10,000 nt of DNA. Source: Rheinheimera sp. (lineage in GTDB: Bacteria; Pseudomonadota; Gammaproteobacteria; Enterobacterales; Alteromonadaceae). This document shows, one piece after another, positions 1 to 6,783 of the stretch. The stretch lies in assembly GCF_020217005.1 (NCBI RefSeq), contig NZ_JAIWOI010000106.1, positions 1 to 10,000 of the forward strand, given 5' to 3'. The notes under the pieces were generated by a model. That model saw only the letters and a program-made list of their open reading frames with translations, made no database searches and was not told the DNA's origin. The position numbers were made by a program, and so were the translations under genes. Every line of letters starts with the position of its first letter. The first letter of the stretch is position 1.

Positions 1-1141
1 GCAGTGGGTCGGGTTCTGCCAGATCCTGTCGGATGGCAATATATTCCTGCGTAGAGCGCTCATAAGCCCACACATAAAGGTCGCGCAACAATTCGACTCT
101 GGTCAGCTCGTACAGGCCCAAAGTGGCGCGGCTATAGGCTTGTTCCGGAACATCCAGGAAGGTAAGTGGGCACAAGTTGGCCCGAAACAACGGCAGGTTG
201 GCAGCAAGGCGCGAGGTGCGTTTATTGATATCTGCAAAAGGCTGCAAATAAGGCAGATGCACCAGCATAAAAAACGACTGCTCAAACGGATCCTGAATTT
301 GATTCACCTTCTCAAGCAGCAAATCCAGCATAGCGTCAATCTGCTGCGGCACAGATAAAGGCCGGTACACACTTTTGCCTATATCCACTGCATGCTGGCG
401 AATACGCCCCTCATCCGCAGGGTTAGGTAATAAGTTTTCCGCCAAAGCGCTATGCAAATTCATCAGAGTGTAGCGGTTGAACCCTGCTGTATCCGTATTT
501 TCCACCAGCAGTTCAATGGCGGCTTTGTGGTTCAGGATCATCTGCGTTTCCAGTACGGCTTTGCCTTCAGCGGCTTTACCATGTTCAATCAGTTCCAGCG
601 TATCGAGCCTCGAATAGGTATTGCCCTCTAACTGACTGGACGCCCAGGACAAATCAATCAACAATCGGCTCAGAATGGCACGGCTGTAGGTTCCAGCAGG
701 TTGTGCCAGCTCCGTAGTTTTGCCCATTTTATGCAACTGCCAACGCAGCGACTCCGACAAATACCAGCTTTGATTCGGCTGGTAAGCCTCAAGAAAATCG
801 CGCTGATACCCTACAGGTTTACGAGCTTCTACAGGCTGGTCGATATAGGCCAAAATATCCCTGCTATCGGCAGACAACGGAATAAAAGCCGGAAAACTGT
901 CGGTTTGGCTGTGTTGGTCTGACTGGTTTGATACAGAAATGGGGTTTAGTGTGCCAATAAAATAACGTCTGGCCCGCCCCTCACCTACAGCTTTGATTTG
1001 TCCGGCATCAATCAGCTTGGCAATATGGCGCTGCAAAGTACGGCGGGCAATAGCCGGATAGCTGCTCTGCAGTTCAGCCAAACTAAGCCCTTCAGCGGCC
1101 TGACTAATAGTGTGAAACAACTCTTGAGTAGTGGCTGACAT
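1..1141 (-). CDS. Winged-helix/Fic-domain protein, C-terminus cut by window edge
   Basis: The minus-strand frame opens at ATG 1141-1139 and stays open to base 1, giving 380 codons; the C-terminus lies outside the window. Residues about 1-63 look like a winged-helix DNA-binding domain (LSLAELQ..., ARRTLQRHIAKLIDAGQI, then a GRARRYFI wing). Residues 168-173 (SSQLEG) match the (S/T)xxxE(G/N) inhibitory-helix motif, placed N-terminal to the Fic core as in class II Fic proteins. The Fic loop at 300-311 reads QPFADINKRTSR. Relative to HxFx(D/E)GNGRxxR, the catalytic His is Gln300 and the GNG is replaced by INK, closer to the Doc-type NKRT loop. Fic enzymes usually AMPylate proteins; Doc phosphorylates EF-Tu. 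The activity here is therefore unclear. No Shine-Dalgarno sequence is visible, and the start is set by the domain match and an in-frame stop at 1192-1190. The gene is probably autoregulated through the repeat array just upstream. Confidence 0.88.
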   Translation of the reverse strand, partial: MSATTQELFHTISQAAEGLSLAELQSSYPAIARRTLQRHIAKLIDAGQIKAVGEGRARRYFIGTLNPISVSNQSDQHSQTDSFPAFIPLSADSRDILAYIDQPVEARKPVGYQRDFLEAYQPNQSWYLSESLRWQLHKMGKTTELAQPAGTYSRAILSRLLIDLSWASSQLEGNTYSRLDTLELIEHGKAAEGKAVLETQMILNHKAAIELLVENTDTAGFNRYTLMNLHSALAENLLPNPADEGRIRQHAVDIGKSVYRPLSVPQQIDAMLDLLLEKVNQIQDPFEQSFFMLVHLPYLQPFADINKRTSRLAANLPLFRANLCPLTFLDVPEQAYSRATLGLYELTRVELLRDLYVWAYERSTQEYIAIRQDLAEPDPL

Positions 1142-1149
1142 AACTAAAT

Positions 1150-1248
1150 TGGCGCAGTTTAATACTGAATGGCGCAATTGTGGCGCAGTTTATAGAACTG
1201 CGCCAGTTTTTGTTGCTGAATATGGCGCAGTTTGAGCGAACTGCGCCA
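1150..1248. promoter_or_regulatory. Six-copy TGGCGCAGTT array, probable operator of the Fic gene
   Basis: Six copies of a 10-mer lie within 99 bp. TGGCGCAGTT occurs at 1150-1159, 1181-1190 and 1223-1232, with a one-mismatch copy TGGCGCAATT at 1170-1179. The reverse complement AACTGCGCCA occurs at 1196-1205 and 1239-1248. Copies 3 and 4 form a palindrome with a 5-nt gap, and copies 5 and 6 form one with a 6-nt gap. The first copy ends 9 bp before the Fic start codon, so a bound protein would block initiation. The clear inference is an operator array bound by the winged-helix domain of the downstream Fic protein. A weak minus-strand -10 candidate TATTAA (1164-1159) lies inside the array. The palindromes could also fold as RNA hairpins. 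Confidence 0.75.
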
Positions 1249-1333
1249 TTTGGTGCTCATCAGAGGTCTTGAGAAAGCCATTCACTACCTAGGGGCAAAG
1301 GGTAAGACCTGTTACCTAAAGTAATAGGTACCT
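1249..1333. other. Gene-free spacer with two short inverted repeats
   Basis: This lies between the operator array and the membrane-protein stop codon. AGGTCTT at 1264-1270 is complementary to AAGACCT at 1304-1310, with the palindrome CCTAGG between them. TACCTA at 1313-1318 pairs with TAGGTA at 1325-1330 around a 6-nt loop. Neither is followed by a clear T-run in either direction, so a factor-independent terminator is not supported. Confidence 0.35.
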
Positions 1334-2008
1334 TTAAAGTGTGGGTAGCTCTTCTGCATTTTTACAATCCGCAACACTACTCTCTTTGTCTAGAATCTCC
1401 TTTACCCTCACCGCACTATTGTATGCAATTAGGTTGCTCACAAAAAACCACGCCAAAAAAGCAAACATAGCGATATTCGATAAGTAAGCCCCCATATTCT
1501 TGAATTCTGTTATTGGCGTTGTAATCAACTGATATATAAAAAATGCCGACAGCAGCATGACCATCAAAAAGCTGAACAATCCACACCAGTAAGCGATGTC
1601 TCTGGACCTGTGATTCTTTTTGGTCAGTTTTATACTAATCAAGTCCTTGTCGCTATCTCTGAACTCTTGTGACCTTTTGATCATGTCTAATGTAAGCTTA
1701 CCTTCGGATTTACTCAGTAAATCCAGTATGGATTCTCGGTATTCGGGTGTTGTGGCAATTCCACTGACTAAACGAAAATGCTCGGCTTCAAGTTCCATTT
1801 GGTAGCATCTCTTTAGTGCTGGATTTTCCGCTGACGCCTCAATAGCCTGTTTAATCGCGGAAATACGACTGGTTCTAAATACAGTCCAGGATTTAAACAT
1901 AGTCTCGAAGTTTTTTATGACATATATAAACGCCACAACGAGCAATGCTAATAAACCGAGCATCCCGTCCTGTCTCAAAAACTCCGCAATTTGTGTGGCT
2001 AACCCCAT
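1334..2008 (-). CDS. Unrecognised protein with three predicted membrane segments
   Basis: I do not recognise this 224-residue protein. Hydrophobic stretches at about 16-33, 140-163 and 175-196 suggest three transmembrane helices. Between the first and second lies a charged, probably helical soluble region of about 105 residues (34-139), and a short acidic tail follows the third (200-224). There is no signal peptide cleavage site or catalytic motif that I can see. The start is well supported: AAAGGAGGAG (minus strand, bases 2023-2014) lies 5 nt before the ATG, the best ribosome-binding site in the window. The gene follows the methyltransferase-HNH gene on the same strand after a 69-bp gap, so co-transcription is plausible. 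By eye it is more AT-rich than purC and its other neighbours, compatible with horizontal acquisition. A membrane-acting effector or partner of the upstream gene is conceivable but unproven. Confidence 0.8.
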   Translation of the reverse strand: MGLATQIAEFLRQDGMLGLLALLVVAFIYVIKNFETMFKSWTVFRTSRISAIKQAIEASAENPALKRCYQMELEAEHFRLVSGIATTPEYRESILDLLSKSEGKLTLDMIKRSQEFRDSDKDLISIKLTKKNHRSRDIAYWCGLFSFLMVMLLSAFFIYQLITTPITEFKNMGAYLSNIAMFAFLAWFFVSNLIAYNSAVRVKEILDKESSVADCKNAEELPTL

Positions 2009-2077
2009 AACTGCTCCTCCTTTATCACTTCCGCATCAACCCTATTACGGAAACTAAAAAACTTCAATCCCTAACTT

Positions 2078-3796
2078 CTACCCAAACTTCCACTCCCCCA
2101 CCTGCAATCTCTGCTTCACGCCAAACACCAAAAACTGCAGGGCTTCGAATACTTGTTCAAAGTCGTGGTTTTGGTTTTTGAGGCCGGGTAAGGACAAGTT
2201 AGCTTCGGTGAAAAACCGACGTTGTTCTGCCTCGGTGCTGTTGGCTTGTTGCCACCAGTTGTTAATACGGCCACGGCTATGTTGCAATAAATCGCGGCCC
2301 GGCAGGCGGTCGCTTTTGCTGCGGTTTTCTGTTGCAGTACAAGGCAATAAATTCCACTGGTCATTATTGGGCCAATACGAAAATGGCAGGCAGTGGTCTA
2401 TATCGAATTGCTTCAGTGTGCTGCCACTCCATACCGACAGCACTTTTTCGCCTTGTTGTTGCAGCTTGGTTACTTTGTCGCGCACTGCTGCAGTTTCGCG
2501 TTTTTGTTCCAGCCATTGCAGGCTTAAATAGTAGGTTTCAAGCGGCAGCGCCCGTGCCTTGTTCAGCTGATATTTGGCCATTTCATCCACCCATTGCCGG
2601 GTTAATAAAGGCTCAATCCAGCAGCCGTAGTGGCGCAAACACTGCCAGAGTTTGTCCTGATGAATAATAAAATGGCCGAAGCTGGCGAGGAAATCCTTGT
2701 CGATGAGCACTGTCTCTGTAGCAGTGCGGCGTTTTTTCTCTATCGCAAACAGTGGGTTATCCGGTGTTTTTTGATAGATAAAAGTCACAGGGCCTTGCTG
2801 GATAGTATCGATACAATGGCTAAATAACTTTTGCAGCGCCATAGCATCAGGGCCTGCAAATAAAGCGCCTATGGCAAAATCATCTGCCGTCAGATGTGTT
2901 AATAAGTCCCAGCCATCGGCTTTTTGAAAACCTAAACGCTTTGAAGGATCAGAGTTTTGTTGCAGGTTATAACCGTCAAGTAAGCGCTTAAATTGTCGGA
3001 TCCAATACAGCACCACCAAGCCGACAGGTAAGATAATTTGCTGACTGCTGCTATCCAGCACGGCTCCCGGATGTGCATCGGCAATACGCACCAAAGTTCT
3101 CAGCAGCGCCAGTTTGTAAGTAGAGGATTTGGACGAATTTAAAATGATATGCCGTACCTGACTTAAGCTACCGCTGCCATCGTCCGGCAAAGTGCACACC
3201 ACGGTTTGCCACAACACGTTTTCGCGGCCCATGGCATCAGCACCTTGATGCTGAAGCGTCAGCTCCACCCCATGCTGTACGCACAGCTGTTCTATGCTGT
3301 GAATACTAACTGGATACGCAGTGCGGCCGTCGTTAAAATCGCCGTGGCGCAGGCTAATAACCAAACGGCCACCGGCTTTTAACAGGTTGGATAATTTACG
3401 AAAACTACGTTCTTGCTCGGCTGGGATCAGGTGCATCCAAACAGCGCTGACTAAAATCAGGTCAAACTTCAAACCCAGTTGCAGCACAGTTTTTAGCTCT
3501 GGTAGCCTGTCGTCCAGCCAATGTACTGGTTTATATTGAGCACCATCTAAAGTAGCGGTTTGTTGTTGGCCTAACTCACGTAAGGCTTTGGCAGGTTCCA
3601 CCGCAAATACTTCACAGCCTTGTTGTGCCAGCCAGAGCGCATCGCGGCCACTGCCAGCGCCAATATCCAGCACTAAAGCATCGGCAGCAGGCCAGAAACT
3701 GCGCCAGCTTTGATGCACCACTTCAGGTTTTAACGCATTGTATTGGCTGGCAAAACCTTCGGCGACCTGATGATATATATCGATGTTACTGCTCAT
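2078..3796 (-). CDS. SAM-dependent methyltransferase fused to HNH endonuclease
   Basis: This is a 572-residue, three-part protein. Residues about 1-200 are a class I Rossmann methyltransferase: the SAM loop DIGAGSGR at 44-51, an acidic residue ending strand 2 (E67 in FAVEP), and FDLILVSAVWMHL at 111-123. It resembles the small-molecule/tellurite-type family, since no DNA-methyltransferase (D/N)PPY motif is visible. Residues about 210-450 form a mostly helical middle region starting with NSSKSSTYKLALLRTLVRIA, of unknown function. Residues 464-500 are an HNH nuclease: FDIDHCLPFSYW, then WNLLPC and NRSKSDRLP. D467/H468, N482, N491 and K494 are the presumed metal and catalytic residues. The fusion suggests modification coupled to nucleic-acid cleavage, as in defence or restriction, but substrate and target are unknown. 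It is probably cytoplasmic. The ribosome-binding site is weak. The gene may be co-transcribed with the downstream membrane-protein gene and is divergent from purC. Confidence 0.85.
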   Translation of the reverse strand: MSSNIDIYHQVAEGFASQYNALKPEVVHQSWRSFWPAADALVLDIGAGSGRDALWLAQQGCEVFAVEPAKALRELGQQQTATLDGAQYKPVHWLDDRLPELKTVLQLGLKFDLILVSAVWMHLIPAEQERSFRKLSNLLKAGGRLVISLRHGDFNDGRTAYPVSIHSIEQLCVQHGVELTLQHQGADAMGRENVLWQTVVCTLPDDGSGSLSQVRHIILNSSKSSTYKLALLRTLVRIADAHPGAVLDSSSQQIILPVGLVVLYWIRQFKRLLDGYNLQQNSDPSKRLGFQKADGWDLLTHLTADDFAIGALFAGPDAMALQKLFSHCIDTIQQGPVTFIYQKTPDNPLFAIEKKRRTATETVLIDKDFLASFGHFIIHQDKLWQCLRHYGCWIEPLLTRQWVDEMAKYQLNKARALPLETYYLSLQWLEQKRETAAVRDKVTKLQQQGEKVLSVWSGSTLKQFDIDHCLPFSYWPNNDQWNLLPCTATENRSKSDRLPGRDLLQHSRGRINNWWQQANSTEAEQRRFFTEANLSLPGLKNQNHDFEQVFEALQFLVFGVKQRLQVGEWKFG

Positions 3797-4052
3797 GCCT
3801 AAGCTACTATCCTTGTCTGTGGCTGACGCCAGAATAGGTCCACTATTACAAAGCTTTAGCGCAAAGCCAAGAGCTCCACCTTAATTCAGTTCACTTATGA
3901 GTTGCAGTAGGCCGGCCTCCTAAACAACAAACTCAGCATTACCTAACTCTGCAGCAGATTTTTCCTTCAAAGCCAGCAAAGCGCCGATTCAGTTCACCCG
4001 CACTTTCTGTTAAACTCCACCGCGCCTTTTTTCAGCCACAGAAGAAGTGAAG
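3797..4052. promoter_or_regulatory. Divergent promoter region between methyltransferase-HNH gene and purC
   Basis: This 256-bp spacer must carry the promoters of both flanking genes. For purC the best candidate I see is a TG-extended -10 TAAACT (4011-4016, TG at 4008-4009) with a poor -35 TTCAGT (3988-3993), spacer 17. For the minus-strand gene a weak pair is TTGGCT (3870-3865) and TAATAG (3848-3843), spacer 16. An 11-bp direct repeat ATTCAGTTCAC occurs at 3884-3894 and 3987-3997, the second overlapping the proposed purC -35. These promoter calls are weak. I see no recognisable purine-repressor operator. Confidence 0.35.
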
Positions 4053-5159
4053 ATGACTCTTGCAACTCAGGTCCTGGCGGTCAATGACGACTTGCCTATT
4101 CGTACAGATTTACCTGTTCATTCAGGTAAAGTTCGCAGTGTGTACTGGCTGACTGCCGCTGACAGCGAGCGGTTGATCCGGGAAAAAAATTACCCTGTAG
4201 CACCAGACACGCCGCTGGCCATTATGGTGATCAGCGACCGCATCTCGGCTTTTGACTGCATCTGGCATGGCGAAAATGGCTTAAACGGTGTGCCTGGCAA
4301 AGGCGCGGCATTAAACGCTATTTCCAATCACTGGTTTGCCTTGTTTAAACAACATGGCCTGGCCGACAGCCATATTCTGGACATTCCGCACCCGCTGGTG
4401 TGGATAGTGCAAAAAGCCCGTCCGCTGAAAATTGAAGCCATAGCCCGCCAGTACATTACCGGCTCTATGTGGCGTGCGTACAGCAAAGGCGAGCGTGAAT
4501 TCTGTGGCATTACACTGCCGGAAGGCCTGCAAAAAGATCAAAAACTGCCGGAGATTTTAATTACTCCGTCGACTAAGGGCATTCTGACTGGCTTAGCCGG
4601 TGTGCCGGAAGCGGACGATGTCAACATTTCCCGCGCCGATATTGAACGCCATAGCGCTGCTTTTGGTTTTGAACAGTTATCTGACATCAGCCTGTACGAA
4701 ACCCTGTTAAAACAAGGTTTTGGGGTAATAAGTAACGCTTTAGCTGCGCTGGATCAGATGTTTGTCGATACCAAGTTTGAATTTGGTTATGTCAACGACG
4801 CCAATGGCAACAGCAAACTGATTTATATGGACGAAGTGGGCACACCAGACAGCTCACGGATTTGGGACGGCGCCAGCTGGCGCAATGGCCAGATTGTCGA
4901 GCAATCAAAAGAAGGCTTCCGCCAGTGGCTACTGAGCAACTTCCCGGATCCGGATATTTTACTGAATAAAGACCGTATGCCAGAGCGCGCGGCTTTGGCC
5001 CGCGACAACGCTTTACCAACTGAAGTGATGATGGATATTTCCCGCACTTACCTTGGCATAGCGGAAAAAGTTACAGGCCGTAAAATTGAATTAGCCGCTA
5101 ACCCTAAAGCCGAAATTATTGAGGTTTTGGGCCGCGACTATGGTTTGATAGCGGAATAA
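4053..5159 (+). CDS. purC: Phosphoribosylaminoimidazole-succinocarboxamide synthase, long form
   Basis: SAICAR synthase joins CAIR and L-aspartate using ATP, a late step of de novo purine synthesis in the cytoplasm. The protein has 368 residues, the long form found in Shewanella-like gammaproteobacteria, against roughly 240 in E. coli. Visible family motifs are the nucleotide-binding [11 protein letters not shown] (23-33), SDRISAFD (61-68), the conserved [19 protein letters not shown] (120-138), TPSTKG (171-176), DTKFEFGY (239-246) and [15 protein letters not shown] (259-273). A GTG six bases upstream (4047) would add two residues. ATG 4053 is preferred because homologues begin M(T/S)LA and GAAG-type purines precede it at a normal distance. 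The gene stands alone, divergent from the methyltransferase-HNH gene, and ends in a hairpin terminator. It looks like a core chromosomal gene marking the edge of the accessory block. Confidence 0.96.
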   Translation: MTLATQVLAVNDDLPIRTDLPVHSGKVRSVYWLTAADSERLIREKNYPVAPDTPLAIMVISDRISAFDCIWHGENGLNGVPGKGAALNAISNHWFALFKQHGLADSHILDIPHPLVWIVQKARPLKIEAIARQYITGSMWRAYSKGEREFCGITLPEGLQKDQKLPEILITPSTKGILTGLAGVPEADDVNISRADIERHSAAFGFEQLSDISLYETLLKQGFGVISNALAALDQMFVDTKFEFGYVNDANGNSKLIYMDEVGTPDSSRIWDGASWRNGQIVEQSKEGFRQWLLSNFPDPDILLNKDRMPERAALARDNALPTEVMMDISRTYLGIAEKVTGRKIELAANPKAEIIEVLGRDYGLIAE

Positions 5160-5187
5160 GCTTTAGGCTACGACCCAAGTCGATACG

Positions 5188-5224
5188 AAAAAATGCCAGT
5201 CTTTGAACTGGCATTTTTGTTTTA
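5188..5224. terminator. Intrinsic terminator between purC and the convergent XRE gene
   Basis: AAAAATGCCAGT (5189-5200) and ACTGGCATTTTT (5207-5218) pair perfectly around the 6-nt loop CTTTGA. The arm ends in five T, followed by GTTTTT-like sequence. The A-rich left arm gives a T-run on the other strand, so it should also terminate the minus-strand operon whose last gene stops at 5234. Confidence 0.9.
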
Positions 5225-5233
5225 AGCCTTGGC

Positions 5234-5443
5234 TTATTCAGCGGCCTTCAGGCTAAATATTTGCTCTACCGGTACATCAAAAAACTGAGCCAGTTTTAGT
5301 GCTATCACCACTGAAGGTGTAAAACGACCAGTTTCTACAGTACTGATGGTTTTACGCGACACCCCTATGGCTTCGGCCAGCTCTGTTTGTGAGATCTGTC
5401 GTCCTGCTCTTAACAGCGCGATGCTGTTGCTTAATTCGTCCAT
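5234..5443 (-). CDS. Small XRE/Cro-type transcriptional regulator
   Basis: This 69-residue protein is essentially one helix-turn-helix domain: ISQTELAEAIGVSRKTISTV at 17-36 with the recognition helix around 29-37, then ETGRFTPSVVIALKLAQFFDVPVEQIF. This is the compact XRE type often found beside a small membrane protein. Its ATG (5443-5441) overlaps the stop of the preceding membrane-protein gene in TAATG, so translation is probably coupled; AGAGG lies about 10 nt upstream. It presumably represses its own operon by binding the 39-bp palindrome over the promoter at 5948-5986 (inference). It ends just before the shared terminator with purC. Confidence 0.92.
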   Translation of the reverse strand: MDELSNSIALLRAGRQISQTELAEAIGVSRKTISTVETGRFTPSVVIALKLAQFFDVPVEQIFSLKAAE

Positions 5444-5925
5444 TAATCTTCGGCCTCTTCACGCAGGTTTAGCAGTACTGTAAAAGCCCATACTATTCCA
5501 GCCACTAGCAAGACGACAGCGCTAAAGTTACTCAGACTAAAAAGCACCCGCACGCTCGCACCCAGCTGATTAAACAACACAGGGTCGCCCATAGTACAAG
5601 CCAGCAGTAACAGTACCAGCATAGCTAGACAGGCATAAGTACTAGCTTTACGGTTCAGATCTCGAGCAAACTCTTCACTATACAGGCCAAAAATCTCGCG
5701 CCAGCCGCCACTACCATAGCCTTCCTTACTCCACCGCACCACCACCACAATAAGGGCGATAGCACTGAGTGCAGCCAGCACATTGGGTACTGTAGAGCTT
5801 TGGTCTGGCAAAGTAGCCAGTATCTCTCTAACTAAACCACTGATAAATATCAGGCAACAAGCTAGCACGGTATAAGCTCCATACTTTAATGCTGAGATTT
5901 GTTGTTCAGGTTGCCATTGGGTCAT
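5443..5925 (-). CDS. Four-TM inner-membrane protein paired with XRE regulator
   Basis: This 160-residue protein has hydrophobic segments at about 14-35, 46-65, 97-112 and 130-152, and a soluble loop (66-96) containing WSKEGYGSGGWREIFGLYSEEFARDLNRKAS. I do not recognise the family. Small multi-pass proteins encoded next to a 69-residue XRE regulator are a common arrangement, but their job is generally unknown. An ATG exists at 5940, but its codons 2-3 are themselves the Shine-Dalgarno AAGGAG (minus strand, 5937-5932), which sits 6 nt before ATG 5925. The start MTQWQPEQQ is therefore preferred. It is the first gene of a two-gene operon, with a 1-nt overlap to the regulator gene, and transcription should start inside the upstream palindrome. 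Confidence 0.85.
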   Translation of the reverse strand: MTQWQPEQQISALKYGAYTVLACCLIFISGLVREILATLPDQSSTVPNVLAALSAIALIVVVVRWSKEGYGSGGWREIFGLYSEEFARDLNRKASTYACLAMLVLLLLACTMGDPVLFNQLGASVRVLFSLSNFSAVVLLVAGIVWAFTVLLNLREEAED

Positions 5926-5947
5926 AACGTGCTCCTTCATTGTTTAA

Positions 5948-5994
5948 TGATACCTTTAGGTTTCATTATGAAACCTAAAGGTATCAATTTGCAA
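5948..5994 (-). promoter_or_regulatory. Promoter overlapped by perfect 39-bp inverted repeat (XRE operator)
   Basis: TGATACCTTTAGGTTTCA at 5948-5965 is the exact reverse complement of 5969-5986, with TTA between. Each arm holds its own small dyad, ACCTTTAGGT (5952-5961) and ACCTAAAGGT (5973-5982), whose centres are 21 bp apart, two helical turns. On the minus strand a promoter fits well: -35 TTGCAA (5994-5989), 18-bp spacer, -10 CATAAT (5970-5965). The repeat thus covers the spacer, the -10 and the likely start site. Two dimers of the operon's own XRE protein binding side by side would explain it. Binding is inference; the repeat and its position are directly visible. Confidence 0.8.
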
Positions 5995-6124
5995 CCCCTG
6001 GGTTACAATTATTTTGAGTTTATTTTGAACTGCTGTTTTGTGAACCTGTAGATAAGTGACTTGCCCCGACAATGCCAAAGCTGGCATGCTGTATTTTTTC
6101 GTTGCGACCCAAGAGAGAGAGAAA

Positions 6125-6610
6125 ATGATCCGCCAAGCGACTACAGCAGACGCCGCCGCCATAGCCGCCATTTATAACCATTATGTGCTCAATACCAGCG
6201 TCACTTTTGAAGAAGAAGCTGTTGCTAGTTCCCAAATGGCGGAGCGCATTGCGCAGGTAAAAGCGGATGGCTTGCCCTGGTTAGTGCTGGAGCAAAACGG
6301 TGAACTGCTGGGTTATGCCTACGCGACTAAATGGCGGGTACGATCGGCCTATCGGTTTTCGGTGGAAAGCACTGTGTATGTCAAAGATGGGGTCACAGCC
6401 AAAGGCTTGGGCAGCCAGTTATATCAGCAACTGCTGGCTGACTTAAAAGCTCTGGGTTTGCATCTGGTGATAGGTGGCATCACTTTACCTAATGACAAAA
6501 GCGTCGCTCTGCATGAAAAGTTTGGCTTTGAGAAATGCGGCCATTTTCAACAAGTCGGCTATAAGTTTGAGCAGTGGCGTGATGTCGGTTACTGGCAGAA
6601 GTTGTTGTAA
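6125..6610 (+). CDS. GNAT N-acetyltransferase, phosphinothricin/methionine-derivative type
   Basis: This 161-residue protein is close to the Pat/Bar and YncA/MddA group of GNAT enzymes, which acetylate the free amine of phosphinothricin or methionine sulfoximine/sulfone using acetyl-CoA. Family hallmarks are IAAIYNHYVLNTSVTFEEE (13-31), ESTVYVKDGVTAKGLGSQLY (81-100) with the acetyl-CoA pyrophosphate loop AKGLGS, GGITLPNDKSVALHEKFGF (117-135) and the end VGYKFEQWRDVGYWQ. The frame could extend upstream to 6056, but ATG 6125 gives the family's usual N-terminus (MIRQATTADA) and follows a purine-rich AGAGAGAGA tract. A possible -10 TACAAT lies at 6004-6009. The natural substrate in this organism is unknown; detoxification of glutamine-synthetase inhibitors or amino-acid analogues is typical of the family. 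It is a single gene, divergent from the membrane-protein/XRE operon. Confidence 0.9.
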   Translation: MIRQATTADAAAIAAIYNHYVLNTSVTFEEEAVASSQMAERIAQVKADGLPWLVLEQNGELLGYAYATKWRVRSAYRFSVESTVYVKDGVTAKGLGSQLYQQLLADLKALGLHLVIGGITLPNDKSVALHEKFGFEKCGHFQQVGYKFEQWRDVGYWQKLL

Positions 6611-6783
6611 CGCTGCGCTCATAACCACTGGATTAACAAACACTCTCCTCGTCGCTATACCCTCAATTTCAATTGAGAAATGTTAGCGAGTGTCTGCAAA
6701 AGTAAAGTTAAGTTTGGCTTCGAAACCTTCCGGGCACTGCGCCGTCCTACTGCTTGAAAATAGCGGCACAGGAGCACATAGCC
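6611..6783. other. Spacer with imperfect hairpin structure
   Basis: CTCAATT and AATTGAG form a near-perfect 16-bp palindrome at 6662-6677. Flanking it, ACACTC (6640-6645) and GCTA (6654-6657) can pair with TAGCGAGTGT (6684-6693) with a bulge. No T-run follows on the plus strand, so a classical terminator for the acetyltransferase gene is not supported. No convincing promoter for the downstream gene was found. Confidence 0.3.

Noticed and set aside
1150..1248. CRISPR-like or terminator interpretation of the six-copy repeat array
   Set aside because: The repeats are only 10 bp, in both orientations and unevenly spaced, with no unique spacers of uniform length. One palindrome is followed by a T-run on the plus strand, but no plus-strand gene precedes it.
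2178..2827. Plus-strand open frames opposite the methyltransferase-HNH gene
   Set aside because: They are antisense shadows with low-complexity, Cys/Arg-rich translations and no recognisable domain.
2078..3796. Ordinary type II restriction-modification gene
   Set aside because: The methyltransferase part lacks a (D/N)PPY or PCQ DNA-methyltransferase motif and looks like a small-molecule type, so a restriction-modification label is not supported.
4047..4052. GTG at 4047 as purC start
   Set aside because: It adds only Met-Lys, overlaps the purine-rich ribosome-binding region, and homologues start at the position of ATG 4053.
5926..5940. ATG at 5940 as start of the four-TM protein
   Set aside because: Its second and third codons form the AAGGAG ribosome-binding site that is ideally placed for ATG 5925.
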